From Boswellia sacra (lineage: Eukaryota; Streptophyta; Magnoliopsida; Sapindales; Burseraceae): DNA of 64,000 bases. A program made the position numbers and the translations under genes. Shown one piece after another: positions 1-10,770 of this stretch. Where the stretch lies: the NCBI GenBank assembly GCA_013180625.2, contig SNVD02013700.1:19464-83463 (forward strand), in the 5' to 3' direction. The notes beneath the pieces are model-generated. The model did no database searches and was not told the origin of the DNA. It saw only the letters and a list, made by a program, of their open reading frames with translations. Positions within the stretch are counted from its first letter, which is position 1; each line of letters opens with the position of its first letter.

Positions 1-1412
1 TAATAAAAATTTATATGAATATCCAAATGACCCTACTATATTTAAAAACTGTCAATTTATATAAAATCAAATTAGATTTTTAATACTTTCTTTATTCTTT
101 TTTTTTTGTCATTTTTTAAACAAAGACTTATATATTAGATGAACCACAAACAAAGAGAAGAAAGCAAAAGAGGAAAGTTATTAAGTTTTAATTTTAAAAA
201 AATAACTTTTTGCGAGGAAGTTTTTCTCGCAGAAGGTCATATTTTGCGAGGAATATATATTTTCGTCGCAAAATGTCCAGTATTGTCACGTGTTCTAATA
301 AGTTAGACGGGCTTTTCGCGAGAAATTTTTTCTCGTAAAAGATTGATTTTTTTGTGAGGAATTTATTGTCGCAAAAGGTAACATTTCGCGACGAATCAAA
401 TTTTCGTCGTAAAATATCCAATATTGTCACGTGTGTATAGTAAATTAGAATGGCTTTTCGCGAGGAATTTTTTGTCGCAAAAGGTCAATTTTTTGCGAGA
501 AAATTTTCTTCGCAAAAAGTCACACTTTGCGAGAAATTTTTCCTCAGAAAAAGTTATATTTTGCGAGGAATCATGTTTTTGTCATAAAATATCTAGTATT
601 GCCACGTGTGTATAGTAAATTAAAATGGATTTTCGTGAGGAATTTTTTGTCGCAAAAAATAGACCTTTCGCGACAAAACATTCCTCGCTAAAGGTCTCAT
701 TTTGCGAGGAATCACATTTTTATCGCAAAATGTCCATTATTACTACGTGTGCATGGTAAATTAAAATGGCTTTTTGCGAGGAATTTTTTGTCGCAAAAAA
801 TAGACATTTTGCGAGAAAAAATTCCTCGCGAAAGGTCACATTTTGCGAGGAATCATGTTTTTATCGCAAAATGTCCAGTATTACCATGTGTGCATGGTAA
901 ATTAAAATGGCTTTTTGCGATCTTGCGAGAAAATTTTCCTCGCAAAAGTTCACATTTTGCGAGGAATTATTTTTTCGTCGCAAAATGTCAAGTATTGCCA
1001 TATATGCATGGTAAATTAGAATAACTTTTAGCGAGGAATTTTTTGTTGCAAAAAGTTTTTTTTCGCGAGAAATATAATTTTGTCGCAAAAAATGTTCATG
1101 TTGCTATAAAATTTTTGTCACAAAATCCTATTTTTGTGTAATATGTTTTGCGATGAAAAGTTTGTCGCAATAGATTTTATCTCGTCGCAAAAAATGCTTC
1201 CCTAATTAGTCACTCGAGTTTTTAGCGAGGAAATGAATATTAATCGCTAAAGGTTTTATTTTGCGACGAAAAATTCCTCGAAAAATATCTTTTCTTTTGA
1301 AATGCTAACTTTTGTGACGAAATAATAATTTTGTCGCAAAAGACTGCTTTTTGCGACGAATTTTATTTCATCGCAAAAAATTTTGTCGTAAAAAACTGTT
1401 TTTCTTGTAGTG
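1..1412. mobile_element. CACTA DNA transposon, right terminal region (element continues left of window)
   Basis: The segment ends with TTTTTCTTGTAGTG (1399-1412), the reverse complement of a CACTACAAGAAAAA terminal inverted repeat typical of plant CACTA (En/Spm) elements. The 1.2 kb inside it is a subterminal array of degenerate units of about 120-175 bp. Each has a variant of 'atgtccagtattgccacgtg', then tracts such as TTTTGCGAGGAA and TTTTTGTCGCAAAA that pair with one another. Such arrays are known in the family as transposase-binding regions. No transposase coding is visible in this part. Short open frames across the array are repeat artefacts. Confidence 0.82.
240..1100. repeat. Subterminal tandem array of the first CACTA element
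   Basis: At least six diverged copies of a unit begin near 273, 414, 588, 730, 867 and 986. Each has the spacer (C/T)CA(A/G)TATT(G/A)CCACGTGTG(T/C)ATAGTAAATTA followed by GCGAGGAA and GTCGCAAAA blocks in opposite orientations, so each unit can fold into hairpins. CACGTG occurs in some copies and is mutated in others. Confidence 0.8.
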
Positions 1413-1552
1413 AATTCTGGCAGTTGTTGATTGCCAATAGTAACAAGACAAGTTTCTAACATAGTAGCAGGTCCCACCATCAATTCCAAATCTTCGAAAA
1501 TATGGGTTGGCAGTGGTTGAGCCTTAAACTCTTGTCCTTTAAAAGAATTCAA
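1413..1552 (-). pseudogene. Ty3/Gypsy chromovirus-type integrase C-terminal fragment
   Basis: Minus-strand translation gives about 46 residues including QPLPTHIFEDLELMVGPATM and a following LVTIGNQQLPEF. This matches the stretch between the integrase core and the chromodomain in chromovirus-type Gypsy polyproteins (a PLP...EDLE..V.P pattern followed by a Q-L-PE strand). The reading frame is cut exactly where the CACTA terminus begins at 1412, so the CACTA element inserted into this copy. It is probably part of the same broken element whose RT, protease and gag lie at 3310-5790 on the same strand. Identification rests on a short motif. Confidence 0.5.
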
Positions 1553-2149
1553 TTGAGAAACATGGGGACTAGATGAAGCCGAGAAGTTTTAGCCAACTTA
1601 AGATGATAAGAGGAAAACAGCGTAAGCATAACACATCCCTAATAAAAATAGTAGCAACTTGTTTAGCAGTAAATGGATAAGTTAAAAGGCAGAAGTGATC
1701 TAAGCACTTGATTTTTGCTTATGGTTCTTAAGCTTAATGATGACACACAAACATGTGGTTGAGCAATATGGAATGCCCAAATTAGCCTTCGAATGGAAAG
1801 AAAGGTGTGCTAAGTCAAAATAAAAAAAAAAAACTTGGAAATTGTCAACCAATTTAACAAATTTACCAGAGCCAATTCATAAAGAATCTAGTAATGAGTA
1901 ATAAATTGTTGCAAAGAACTAGATGTCTTGTTTTTATAAAATTTTATGATTTGAAAATCAGACTTGCATTCGAAAAGTTATGATCGACCAAACGTCTAAA
2001 GGTCAAGAAGAATCAACATGAAAATGGCACGAACCATCGACGGAGGAGGGCAACCATTGATCGACTATCCTACCACCAGTTGGCTGTTCATCCACAACTG
2101 GCTAGTTGTCCTTTGAAACCCTTTTGGAAATATTTTTTTGGAGTTCCTA
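1553..2149. other. Non-coding interval
   Basis: No convincing coding sequence on either strand. It is AT-rich with an A-run near 1826. It is presumably a mixture of decayed Gypsy sequence and the start of the inserted repeat that follows. Confidence 0.4.
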
Positions 2150-3070
2150 TTTTTTAATGAATTTTTAACTATTTAAATACCATCTTGGCACACTTTTCAA
2201 GACATTCAAAGATCAGCTGAAAAGCTCTCCATTGGACACTTGTGAGAATTCTAAGAATCTTCTTAAGTTAAATATTTTTTTTGGGAGTTTTTATATTGTT
2301 CTAAATCCGAAAAGAGAACGTCTTGAGGGCATTATTCTCTTCTCTCTCCTCTTTTCTTTTTTTTTTTTTATTTTTATTGCTTAGAATATGCGTATTTAGG
2401 ATTTTTATTGCTCAGAATAAGCATGTTTAGTGTTTTATTTTATTGTTTAGAAGCATGATTAGGGTTTTTAAATGTTTTAACCCTTTGGTTTGTTTGCAAG
2501 CTTGAATAAGTGTGCCGTGGTAAGTCAGCTATCCCTTTTTTATTTGGAAACATGATTAGGGTTTGTATGAATGCTTTTCGAATCATCTTAGGATAATTTG
2601 TCTTGATTAGAATCATTCTAGGATTTTAATGAACGCTTTGAATTGTGTTTAGAATAAACATGTGAGAATTATGGTTATAATTGAGATGTTAGAATCATGA
2701 TAGGAGTATTATGATGATTGCCTTGTTTTCATGATAGAATTATTAGGATGAATGATTTTATGAATGTTTTATGCCATGCTTTCTTTTCTACCCATCTTTC
2801 TTGATTTTAATAAGAGATGATGGTGGACTTACACATGACGGTGAGGGATCATTATTTCATTTAAATTGCTATGAATGCCATACTTCTTTTCTTATACTCA
2901 TTTTTCTTGATTTATGATGATTTCATGAAGTAATGGTGGACTCATATTTGATGCTGAGGGCCTATCACTTTGAATAGATGATAAATATTCAAATATGCAA
3001 GAGAGGTTTAATGATTATTGAATAGACTCATAAATGATGTTGAGGAATTCATTACTTTATTAGATCTCAC
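2150..3070 (+). repeat. Interspersed repeat, copy A (inverted copy at 21897-22860)
   Basis: The stretch is rich in 'agaataagcatgtttag' and 'tagaatcatgatag' phrases. It reappears in reverse complement just downstream of the first Athila element: for example 'gaatagactcataaatgatgttgaggaattcatta' near 3020 corresponds to 'taatgaattcctcactatcatatgtaagtctattc' near 21967, and 'gggtttttaaatg...gtttgtttgcaag' near 2460 corresponds to the sequence near 22530. The copies are well diverged. It has no coding potential and the family is unknown. It sits between integrase and RT pieces of one Gypsy element, so it is probably an insertion there. Confidence 0.6.
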
Positions 3071-3309
3071 CTTAATTGTTAAATTATTGACTTTTGTTTT
3101 GCATGATGATGCAACAATTTCAATGTTTAATTGCTTCTTATTATTCATCATTGCTTATATTAGAAGTGCTTTATTTCCTTTATTGTTAAAGATAAGTGAT
3201 GTAATCCTATTCCCATTCCCCATGTTTAAAAAGAAATGTAATTATTTTCTCCTCACATCCTTCTTTGAATGCGATATAAACCATTTTGGTTGAAATCACC
3301 TTACATGTT
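3071..3309. other. AT-rich interval without recognised coding
   Basis: A plus-strand open frame of about 90 residues spans this stretch. It is hydrophobic, low-complexity and AT-driven, with no recognisable motif. I treat the interval as non-coding repeat margin. Confidence 0.4.
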
Positions 3310-4085
3310 CTAAGAAGATAAAATTGAAATAGTTGAAACCTTTCTTGGGTTCGATGGCAACACCATCATTTAAAATGATACAGCCCAAATAATCTAGCTA
3401 TTCGTTACCAAAAACACATATCTTCAAGATTGAAAAGAGTTTCTCCTACTGTAAAACCTCAAGGACAGTAGATAGATGATTTTGGTGGTCAGCCTAAGTT
3501 CAGTTATATATTAGAATGTCATCGAAAAATACCAACACAAACATTCACAAATATGCCCAAAAAATGGTATTCATTAGAGATTGAAATGTTGAGGATGCAT
3601 TGGCGAGGTCAAAGGGCATTATGAGATATTCTTTCTCATAATGGCCCTTGTGAGTCCAGAAAGCTGTCTCTTAATGTCGGGCACATGAACCCGAATTTGA
3701 TGGTAACTAGCCCACAAATCCAATTTAGAAAATAATGTTGCCCCACAAACTCATCCAGGAGCTCATCAATGATTGGAATCGAAAACTTGGCAAGTATGAT
3801 AAGGTAGTTCAAGGCACAATAATCAACACAAAAGCGGCAAGATCTATCCTTCTTTTTGACAAACAAAACTAGACTGGCAAAAGCGCTACACTTATGGTGA
3901 ATTATCCCTATTTTCAACATATTTGCCACCATCCGTTCAATCTCGACTTTTTGAATGCGAGTGTATCGATAAGGCCGAATGTTAGACGGTGTAACACTTT
4001 CTCGCAAAACAATTTGATGGTTTCGCATGTGCTCAGGAGGTAAACCAGTCGGCAATAGGAAAATTGAACCATATTTTGAAATCAT
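3310..4085 (-). pseudogene. Ty3/Gypsy reverse transcriptase pseudogene
   Basis: Read on the minus strand, RT order is preserved: RPYRYTRIQKVEIERMV, then VKKKDRSCRFCVDYCALN (the W-R-F/C-V-D-Y-R-x-L-N region), IPIIDELLDE, then after a frameshift near 3636 [20 protein letters not shown] and the catalytic FFDDILIY near 3540. Several in-frame stops follow. The sequence is a decayed chromovirus-type Gypsy RT. Its protease and gag lie upstream on the same strand (4435-5790). RNase H and most of integrase are missing and replaced by an unrelated repeat. Confidence 0.85.
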
Positions 4086-4434
4086 TTATTTAAGAAACAA
4101 AGGAACCGATAAAATTTTCGGATCTTCATTGCCGTTCACCACCAAATAGAGCCCCAATAGAAACCTAACTCCTTTAGGAGCCCATGCATGAGCAAAGGCA
4201 CAAAAACTGATAGTACCATAGTTAACTGAAGGATTTCCCAACCAACATACCCTAACTATTTCCAACTTTGAATTTCATGGTAAATTTTTCCCGATCTGAT
4301 CAAACCTCACCTAGTGTATGTAACCACGTTACTCCCAACACATTATCAACACATCCAGATCAAACGGATAAAAAGTATCCTTTGCCAAATGCAACTGAAT
4401 CCATAACTGAAACCCACGACACTCTCCTTATTGC

Positions 4435-4677
4435 TTATAGAACTAACCATTTCCGACTGGGATATTGCGTGGCTCTGTTGAATTCGACTGCAACCCGAGT
4501 TTTGCCACTAATTGCTTTGAAATAAAGATAAGATGCCCCACTGTCTGCCAAGACAATGAAGACCCGTTGCCTAATCTGCCCTTGCAGCTTCATGGTCCTA
4601 GGCGAAGAGTATCCTCTTAAAGAATTAAGGGATATGTCCATCTTCTCTGGCGTTGGTTCTGAAACTTTTGTTGTCAA
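4435..4677 (-). pseudogene. Ty3/Gypsy aspartic protease pseudogene
   Basis: The minus-strand frame contains MDISLNSLRGYSSPRTMKLQ, then VFIVLADSGASYLYF, i.e. an active-site D-S-G-A motif in the context usual for retrotransposon proteases (short substrate-strand, then V-L-x-D-S-G-A). It lies between the gag and RT remnants and is collinear with them. The domain is incomplete at its C-terminal side. Confidence 0.75.
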
Positions 4678-4699
4678 AGAGCCTTCTTTCGCTTCAGTT

Positions 4700-5790
4700 T
4701 CTTTTGCATCCTATTACTCATCTTGTGACAGTAATATGCAATTACTGTTGTTTACAGCGGTGTCCTGGACCAAATTTCTCATCACACTTGAAACATAATC
4801 CATTGGCTTGCCAGTATTGAACTTCGTCCTCTGTTACTTTTCAAAATTTTGATTTTGAAGGAGACGGAGCTATCAAATTTCTTTGATGTGAACCAGAGTT
4901 CATGTCTGAGGTTTGTGTTGAACGAGTGGAGTTGGTGGAGTCATCTATGGACTAGTAATTTCCTTTAGCCCTAGAAACTGAGCCCAAGAAATCTGTTCGG
5001 CTTGATCGACCCACCTTAACCCTCTTATATTTATCCATAGTTTCATTTTTGTCCTCCATCTGCTGGGCCAAGTCCATAACATCCTACGAGTTGATGGGCC
5101 TTAATAACTTTACTTCAAACTGAATGTCCTCCTTCAACCCATTCAAGAAAGAACTGCTTAAGATCGCTTTTGGAATTCCATGCATGGTCGCCGCCATGGA
5201 CTCAAATGCATCTCTGAACTCAGCTGTATACATCGTTTTGCTTCAAAGCCAAAAGTCGCTCAATCGGGTCTTCTTCTCTGGCACGACTGAATCAGTACAG
5301 TAGAGTCCCTTAAAATCCCTTCAATGGGTGAAAGGGCTTGGGCTTCCAGATAAATGAACCAACTAAGCGCCTTCCCTTCAAGGCAAACCAATGCAGCACC
5401 CACCTTCTCATCATCATCGATGATATCATTGATCATGAAATACCTCTCTGTGTGAAATAACCATCCATAGCGATCCTCACTTAAGAAAAGAGAAACCTCT
5501 AGTTTCTTTCCCTTGTGATCCTCTCAACCATTCCTGCGAAATGGGGAACCCGGCTGGTAATTTCGTCCTCGCTCGTGTCCCTTTTTGCCTCATAATGGCC
5601 CCAAAGCTGGTGCCCTAACGTTCTTAGCACTCATCACTTCCAATTGCTACAGTATTCGTCGCATGTCCCAGTTGAGCTCTAAAATTCTCCACTAATCCTG
5701 CATCGTGTTACTCTCCAATATCGCAACCCAATCCAACGGTCACCCATCCTCTGAGCCAAAAGGATTTGCCATGGATCAAGCTCTGATATC
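4700..5790 (-). pseudogene. Ty3/Gypsy gag pseudogene with zinc knuckle
   Basis: The minus strand encodes, with stops and frameshifts, a Gag region: MYTAEFRDAFESMAA near 5230, SSFLNGLKEDIQFEVKLL near 5130, DVMDLAQQMEDKN near 5060, and a zinc knuckle CFKCDEKFGPGHRC near 4770. Order and strand agree with the protease and RT fragments. No full-length frame survives. Confidence 0.72.
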
Positions 5791-5797
5791 AAACCGT
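5776..5797 (-). promoter_or_regulatory. Primer-binding-site-like sequence of the Gypsy remnant
   Basis: The reverse complement reads TTTGATATCAGAGCTTGATCC, close to the TGGTATCAGAGC signature complementary to the 3' end of initiator tRNA-Met, used by many plant LTR retrotransposons. It lies directly upstream of the gag remnant, where a PBS belongs, and carries at least one substitution. Confidence 0.6.
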
Positions 5798-6149
5798 TAC
5801 ATAACAGAAAAACTTAGCAACTCACACACAAAGGGGCTAGCTCCTTTTATTTATGCGCAAATCACTTACAGTAAAGTGAATACATCAAAATGCAGAAAAT
5901 TAAGAGAAGTAACAGATAGGGCTGAGGAGTTCCAAGGACTTCCCAACCTCCCAAGGCCTCAGCCGAAAGAACAAACCCCAAAAGCCCAAAATAATAGAAT
6001 GCCATTCTTCACCCCTACTCAGCTCCAAATACAAATTCTCTAACAAACTCTAACCGTCCGCCCGCGTCAATAAACAACTTCTTTCCTCACTGCCCCTTAC
6101 TACTCCTCGTCGCGTACACAAATTTTCACTGGAGGTCTAATATAACAAC
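5798..6149 (-). repeat. Probable 5' LTR remnant of the Gypsy element
   Basis: On the minus strand the stretch begins TGTTATATTAGACCTCC and runs to the PBS-like site. This is the position and size range expected for a short chromovirus LTR. No second LTR was found in the window, so both ends are tentative. Confidence 0.4.
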
Positions 6150-9100
6150 CCTAGTTAATAAGAAGATACTGTTTTATACCAAGACGTGAAACTACAGCAG
6201 AATATACATAGGAAAGTGCTAGCAACAGATTAGAATGATAATGAGGATAACGTTAATGTTAACAGTAAATTAGGCACATGAATATCATAGTGTCCAACTT
6301 ACATAAAAATACAAATAAATAATGATTCTTTAAATGCATCAAAAAATTTATGTTTAAATCTACAATTTCCACAGAGGAGTCCTAACATCAGCATGGTTTC
6401 CAAAACATATAATATCAGGCGTAGTTCCTATCTTAGGGGGGTTGACTACAGTTCCATGAATAATCTTCCTTTTCATATGACATTTTACCTCAAATGGACA
6501 TAATTTGTTATATTTTGTATACCATACTTACACAGATGTTCCATTGTAAGAGTAGGATTCAAATTAATTTCCTAAATACAGTCAATTAGAAATTCTTAAT
6601 ACTTTTGCTTGGACTTTGGTTCAAGCAAACCTTAACACAGCAGACATAATTCAATTAATGCCATCTTACTTGTCACTCCCCCCATTGATGTTAAATTCGC
6701 AGAATGATTTTGAGGCTTCCAAGTTATGAACTAAGGTATGTAAAGAGACAAGCATGCAGTGGGCGACTCCGAGATCTTGTTTTGCTTTACCTGGAGATTT
6801 TTTTCTTTTCTTTTTTTTTTTTGGCTTTTGAAAAAGGAAAAAGAACCAGGACTCTGGAAAAGTGTGTTATTTTTGCTCTCTTGTAGGTGATTGGGAAAGA
6901 GAGAAATAAAAGAACTTTTGAAGTCTTCGGGGAAGATATCAATGTTTTATAGGATATAATCTGATCACCGGCATCCCTTTGGGCTTCTGCGCCTAAAGAC
7001 TTTGAAGATAGTTCTTTTTTCTTTGCTCTATAACTAGCCAAGGTTTGTGGAGTTACTTTGATTATGTTTTCTTTGAGCTGTTTAGGTTGCAGAAAACTCT
7101 CTCTCTTTCTGTGGCCTTTTGGTATATGTTATACAAATAATTGTCTTTTATTATTTTTTAAAACAAGATGGACATTTGGATTTTTATCTTAAACATATGA
7201 ATATATTAAAATACTTAAAATACCCTTACATATAAAACCCATTTATATTTTCTTTTTCACTCTCTCCATCGTCATGCTACATTCCCTCTCCTTTGTGAAC
7301 CCTAGGTCTCAAAATCCAGCTCTTTCGTTCACTCTCGGCGCCGACAATAATTTTCCGACGGCCTTACGTGGTAAGAAATGTCTATTTTCCAGCGTTATTT
7401 CTTTTTATGCTTTCCAATCGCTTGACGCCTGGGAGTAGATTTCTTTTCACTTTCAGTTTTTATTCGTCACTTTTTCTTTTACTTGCCACTGTCGCGTTTT
7501 TTACGCTTTGTTACTCATTTCATTATTAATAGATATAAGTTACTTAATGGGAAATGACTTGGATGTCTCATAGTTTGGGAAAAACCGATTGTTTTTTATC
7601 ATTTGCCTTCAAGATTTGACGATGTGAATGCTGAACTCGGGTTAGATTGTTATGGGTTTAACCTTGAGTTGATGCAAAAGACTGGGTAGAAATCAATTTT
7701 GTCCCTTCTGCAACAAAAGGGAGTATTTGCTTTATCAAAAGCAAGCATTAATATATTATTGGTCAACTTGCTAGATCGAATCCGAAAAAAATCTACAATC
7801 AAACACAAGTTGCCCCATGTCACTTACACATATGCCAACTTTCTTCTAATAATCCCCTGATCACCTCCAAACTCTTCTTTAGATTTGCCTTGTCTTTGGA
7901 AACCAAATCTTCCTTTAAGACGTCAAACATTTCAATTTGCAAACAAAATTGAGAATAGATTTTGTATGTAAATTAAAAAATAGAAAAAATACGGATTTTG
8001 TATGTCTCATTGTTTTCGTACCCAAACAGTGTGTTTCTGTTTCTGCTTAGATATTTACATACTATTCATCTTGACAACAAAAAATAATTATTATATGTTT
8101 CAACATTTATTGTACTATATGCATGTGACATATACAATATATAGTTAATTAATTCCGTTCTGTTCTTCCAATTTTGAGCTAAAATTAATGTAACTGCAAT
8201 TGCATTGCTTAATTTAATTAGCCAACGTAACTGAAGCTTTATTGATCCTTTGTCTGACTAGTACTCAACATCAACATGGGTTCTTTTCATTAGAAATGAA
8301 ATACAAATTATAGTGACCACCACCACCACCAATGGGGTATCATTCTTGCTAACTTCATATTAATTTCCTTCTTTTTTGTTTTCGTTTTTTGTTTTTTGTT
8401 TTGTTTTTTGGGTTCTCTCTCTGTCTACACACAGCCATTGAGAATTTGAGATGATCATTTGCTTTATTTCCAAAAGTTTAACAGCCATCTCTTTGAAGTT
8501 TTTGGTTCCTTAGGCTTGAAACGAGAACACCTCTTACTTGAGCTAATTTATTTCTCTATTTTAATGCAGAGGTTGCATACTACTAAAATTTCTGAAGCAG
8601 AGGACATAGTAATCTTGGTTGCTGGTGGATTTATGGGCTATTTTGAGCGTACATAGGCTTTGCTTTTTGCCGTTTTGTATTTTTGAAAGAAGGGGTGTGT
8701 CATTGTACTTTTTAAATCATTGAATATTTAGATACTTGTTGCCGATTTGGAATGATTGTGTCCTGATTACTTTGAATATTTTTTATTTCAAAATATGTTA
8801 AGCTTTTGTATGTCTGTGTGAAAGACAACTTGGATATCGCATCAACACAATTGCTCTTTGGGACTAGTTGGTCTGTGATTGATTATTGATTAACAAAAAC
8901 TCCTGTCCTCCCTAACTCCACTTCTCTATGTTTTCTTTCCTTTTCTATCTAATTTCTCCCCTTAAGATCTCTCATCCTTTACCTTCGAAACTACTAATAA
9001 TCTTCAAACTCCTTGTTGGAGACATTAATAGCAGGAACAAATATCCCATCAGTATGGGAGCAGCATGCAGAATTTTGCATGTATTCAATAAGCATGATTG

Positions 9101-9784
9101 GTGGTTTTTGTATTCTTGTTTGGTTGGTGTTGTTGGCTTTTAATGAATGTTTTCTTTGGATATCTATGCCAGTCATCCCGCTAGTCATATTATGCATATG
9201 GAAAACAACTTTTCAAATTCAATTATATTTTCCATTTTCAAACTTTCTGTTTGCTTTTTGAAAAATTTAAAACTGTTTTACACTGTTTCGCATAGAAAAA
9301 GTGCTACTTTATTAACTTGGCATAGACAAAGGTTATAATTAATTTTTTATGGTCTTGCTACAACGAAGAATTTTAATAATTATTGTTTTGAGATAAGTTT
9401 ATCTATTATCTTTTTTTGTTATTTTTATTACCATAGTTTAGTTAAAATAACTAATTTAAAAAAAAATTGGTCAATAATTGGTAATAATAAATTTAAATAA
9501 AATATAATTAATTAGAAATAAAAATAAATTTATTAATTAAAAATATAATTAATAAATATTAAATTTATAGTTATTTATAATTTTGGTTTAAGTTTATTAA
9601 ATATTTAATTTTTAAAGGATTGTAAAAAATATAACATTAACTATTTAAATGAAAAGGAATTTTGATTTAATTTTTAAAGGATTGTAACAAATATAATATT
9701 AACTATTCAAATGAAAAAGAATTTTTCTTTGATTTTAGTAAATATTTATTTTTTAAAGGTTTGTAAGAAAAATAATATTAATTA
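6150..9784. other. Intergenic interval with two weak exon candidates
   Basis: No recognisable protein. Two stretches could be remnants of a host gene. Near 7274-7370 an ATG is followed by about 32 codons (MLHSLSFVNPRSQNP...) ending at a GTAAG donor, preceded by pyrimidine-rich sequence resembling a 5' leader. At 8570-8656 sequence after an AATGCAG acceptor encodes a short tail ending EAEDIVILVAGGFMGYFERT and a stop. Neither matches a family I know, and the link between them is unproven. 9340-9784 is very AT-rich with short direct repeats ('tttttaaaggattgtaa' near 9610, 9671 and, altered, 9752). Confidence 0.35.
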
Positions 9785-10664
9785 TGATAAGTGTCTATTT
9801 ATATATCATTTTCATATCAATTCGTCCATGTTTCTTTGCTATATTCCTTGGTATTTTTATGTTTTTGTGTGGTTTTGATGTTTGTAGGAGTTTTGGAGCA
9901 ACTTGCACAAAAATGGAGTAAAACCCTTCATTTTCACCTCTGCTAGTCAACCATCTTCTCGGATTTAATTGTATTGATATACAATGAACCCGATGACATA
10001 TTATATACCGTTGGAAAGCTCTCGAAGTCTATTTTTTGGAATTTACGAATATAATCTGTTGTTGTCTATTGCTAGATTAGAAATCTTGATCCGTAATTGT
10101 CATGAATTTCCAATCATTAGTAGCAAAATTGTGATCAGAGATTGCAATTGGAAAATACAACCTAGGTTAAATAATCCGAACTTGTGTGATTATTGCTTAG
10201 ATCAACCTATCTTTCTCATCGTAATGCTTCCATTGAATTAAACTTAGAGAGCTTGTTCTAGGTTGTTTAATGGATAGAGATTAAATAAAGAGCTTGTTTT
10301 ATTTAACAACAAAATAAGGAAAGATTGGGATAACAGAGCTTGTTGTTATCTACGGTTGATAACTTCAATGCTGTAATTGGATTACAATTCTATGTTAATT
10401 CACAAATTCATATCTTATGGCAGAGAAGGATCCCTTAACCAGATTTCTCTCATTGATTTTTCACTCAAATTATCTTTCTGTTTTGTTATTCTTCATTTGT
10501 ATTCTTAGTTTATTTAGTTAATCATTCAACAAAACCCCCCTTATTCAGTTTATTGTTGCTGGAAAATAACAAATTCAATTAGAATCAATCCTCGTGGGAA
10601 TGATATCTTACTTATCACTTTATTACTTGTGCGACTAGTATACTTGCTAGTTTCGAACGCATCA
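9785..10664 (+). repeat. 5' LTR of Athila copy 1 (internally deleted)
   Basis: It starts TGATAAGTGTCTATTTATAT and ends GAACGCATCA, as in the 3' LTR. Compared with the 3' LTR it lacks about 544 bp, joining 'ggaatttacg' (10039-10048) directly to 'aatataatctg'. The missing part contains the CTGTAGCA repeats and the TATTTAAA box of the U3 promoter. About 130 bp before the C-rich stretch near 10530 also differ strongly from the 3' LTR. Confidence 0.9.
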
Positions 10665-10670
10665 AGTTTT

Positions 10671-10687
10671 TGGCGCCGTTGCCGGGG
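10671..10687 (+). promoter_or_regulatory. Primer binding site (Athila type, tRNA-Asp-like)
   Basis: TGGCGCCGTTGCCGGGG starts six bases after the LTR end. This is the PBS sequence characteristic of Athila/Tat elements, generally assigned to tRNA-Asp. The identical site is present in copy 2. Confidence 0.9.
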
Positions 10688-10770
10688 ATTGATTTTCTAA
10701 TCAATTTGTTATTCTGTTTTTACTACTGATTCTTGATTGTTATTTCCTGATTGTTTGTGTTTAGGCTTTT

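Noticed and set aside
749..1088. Repetitive frames (HGKLKWLFARNFLSQK...) near the window start
   Set aside because: They arise from the CACTA subterminal tandem array and appear in both strands and several frames.
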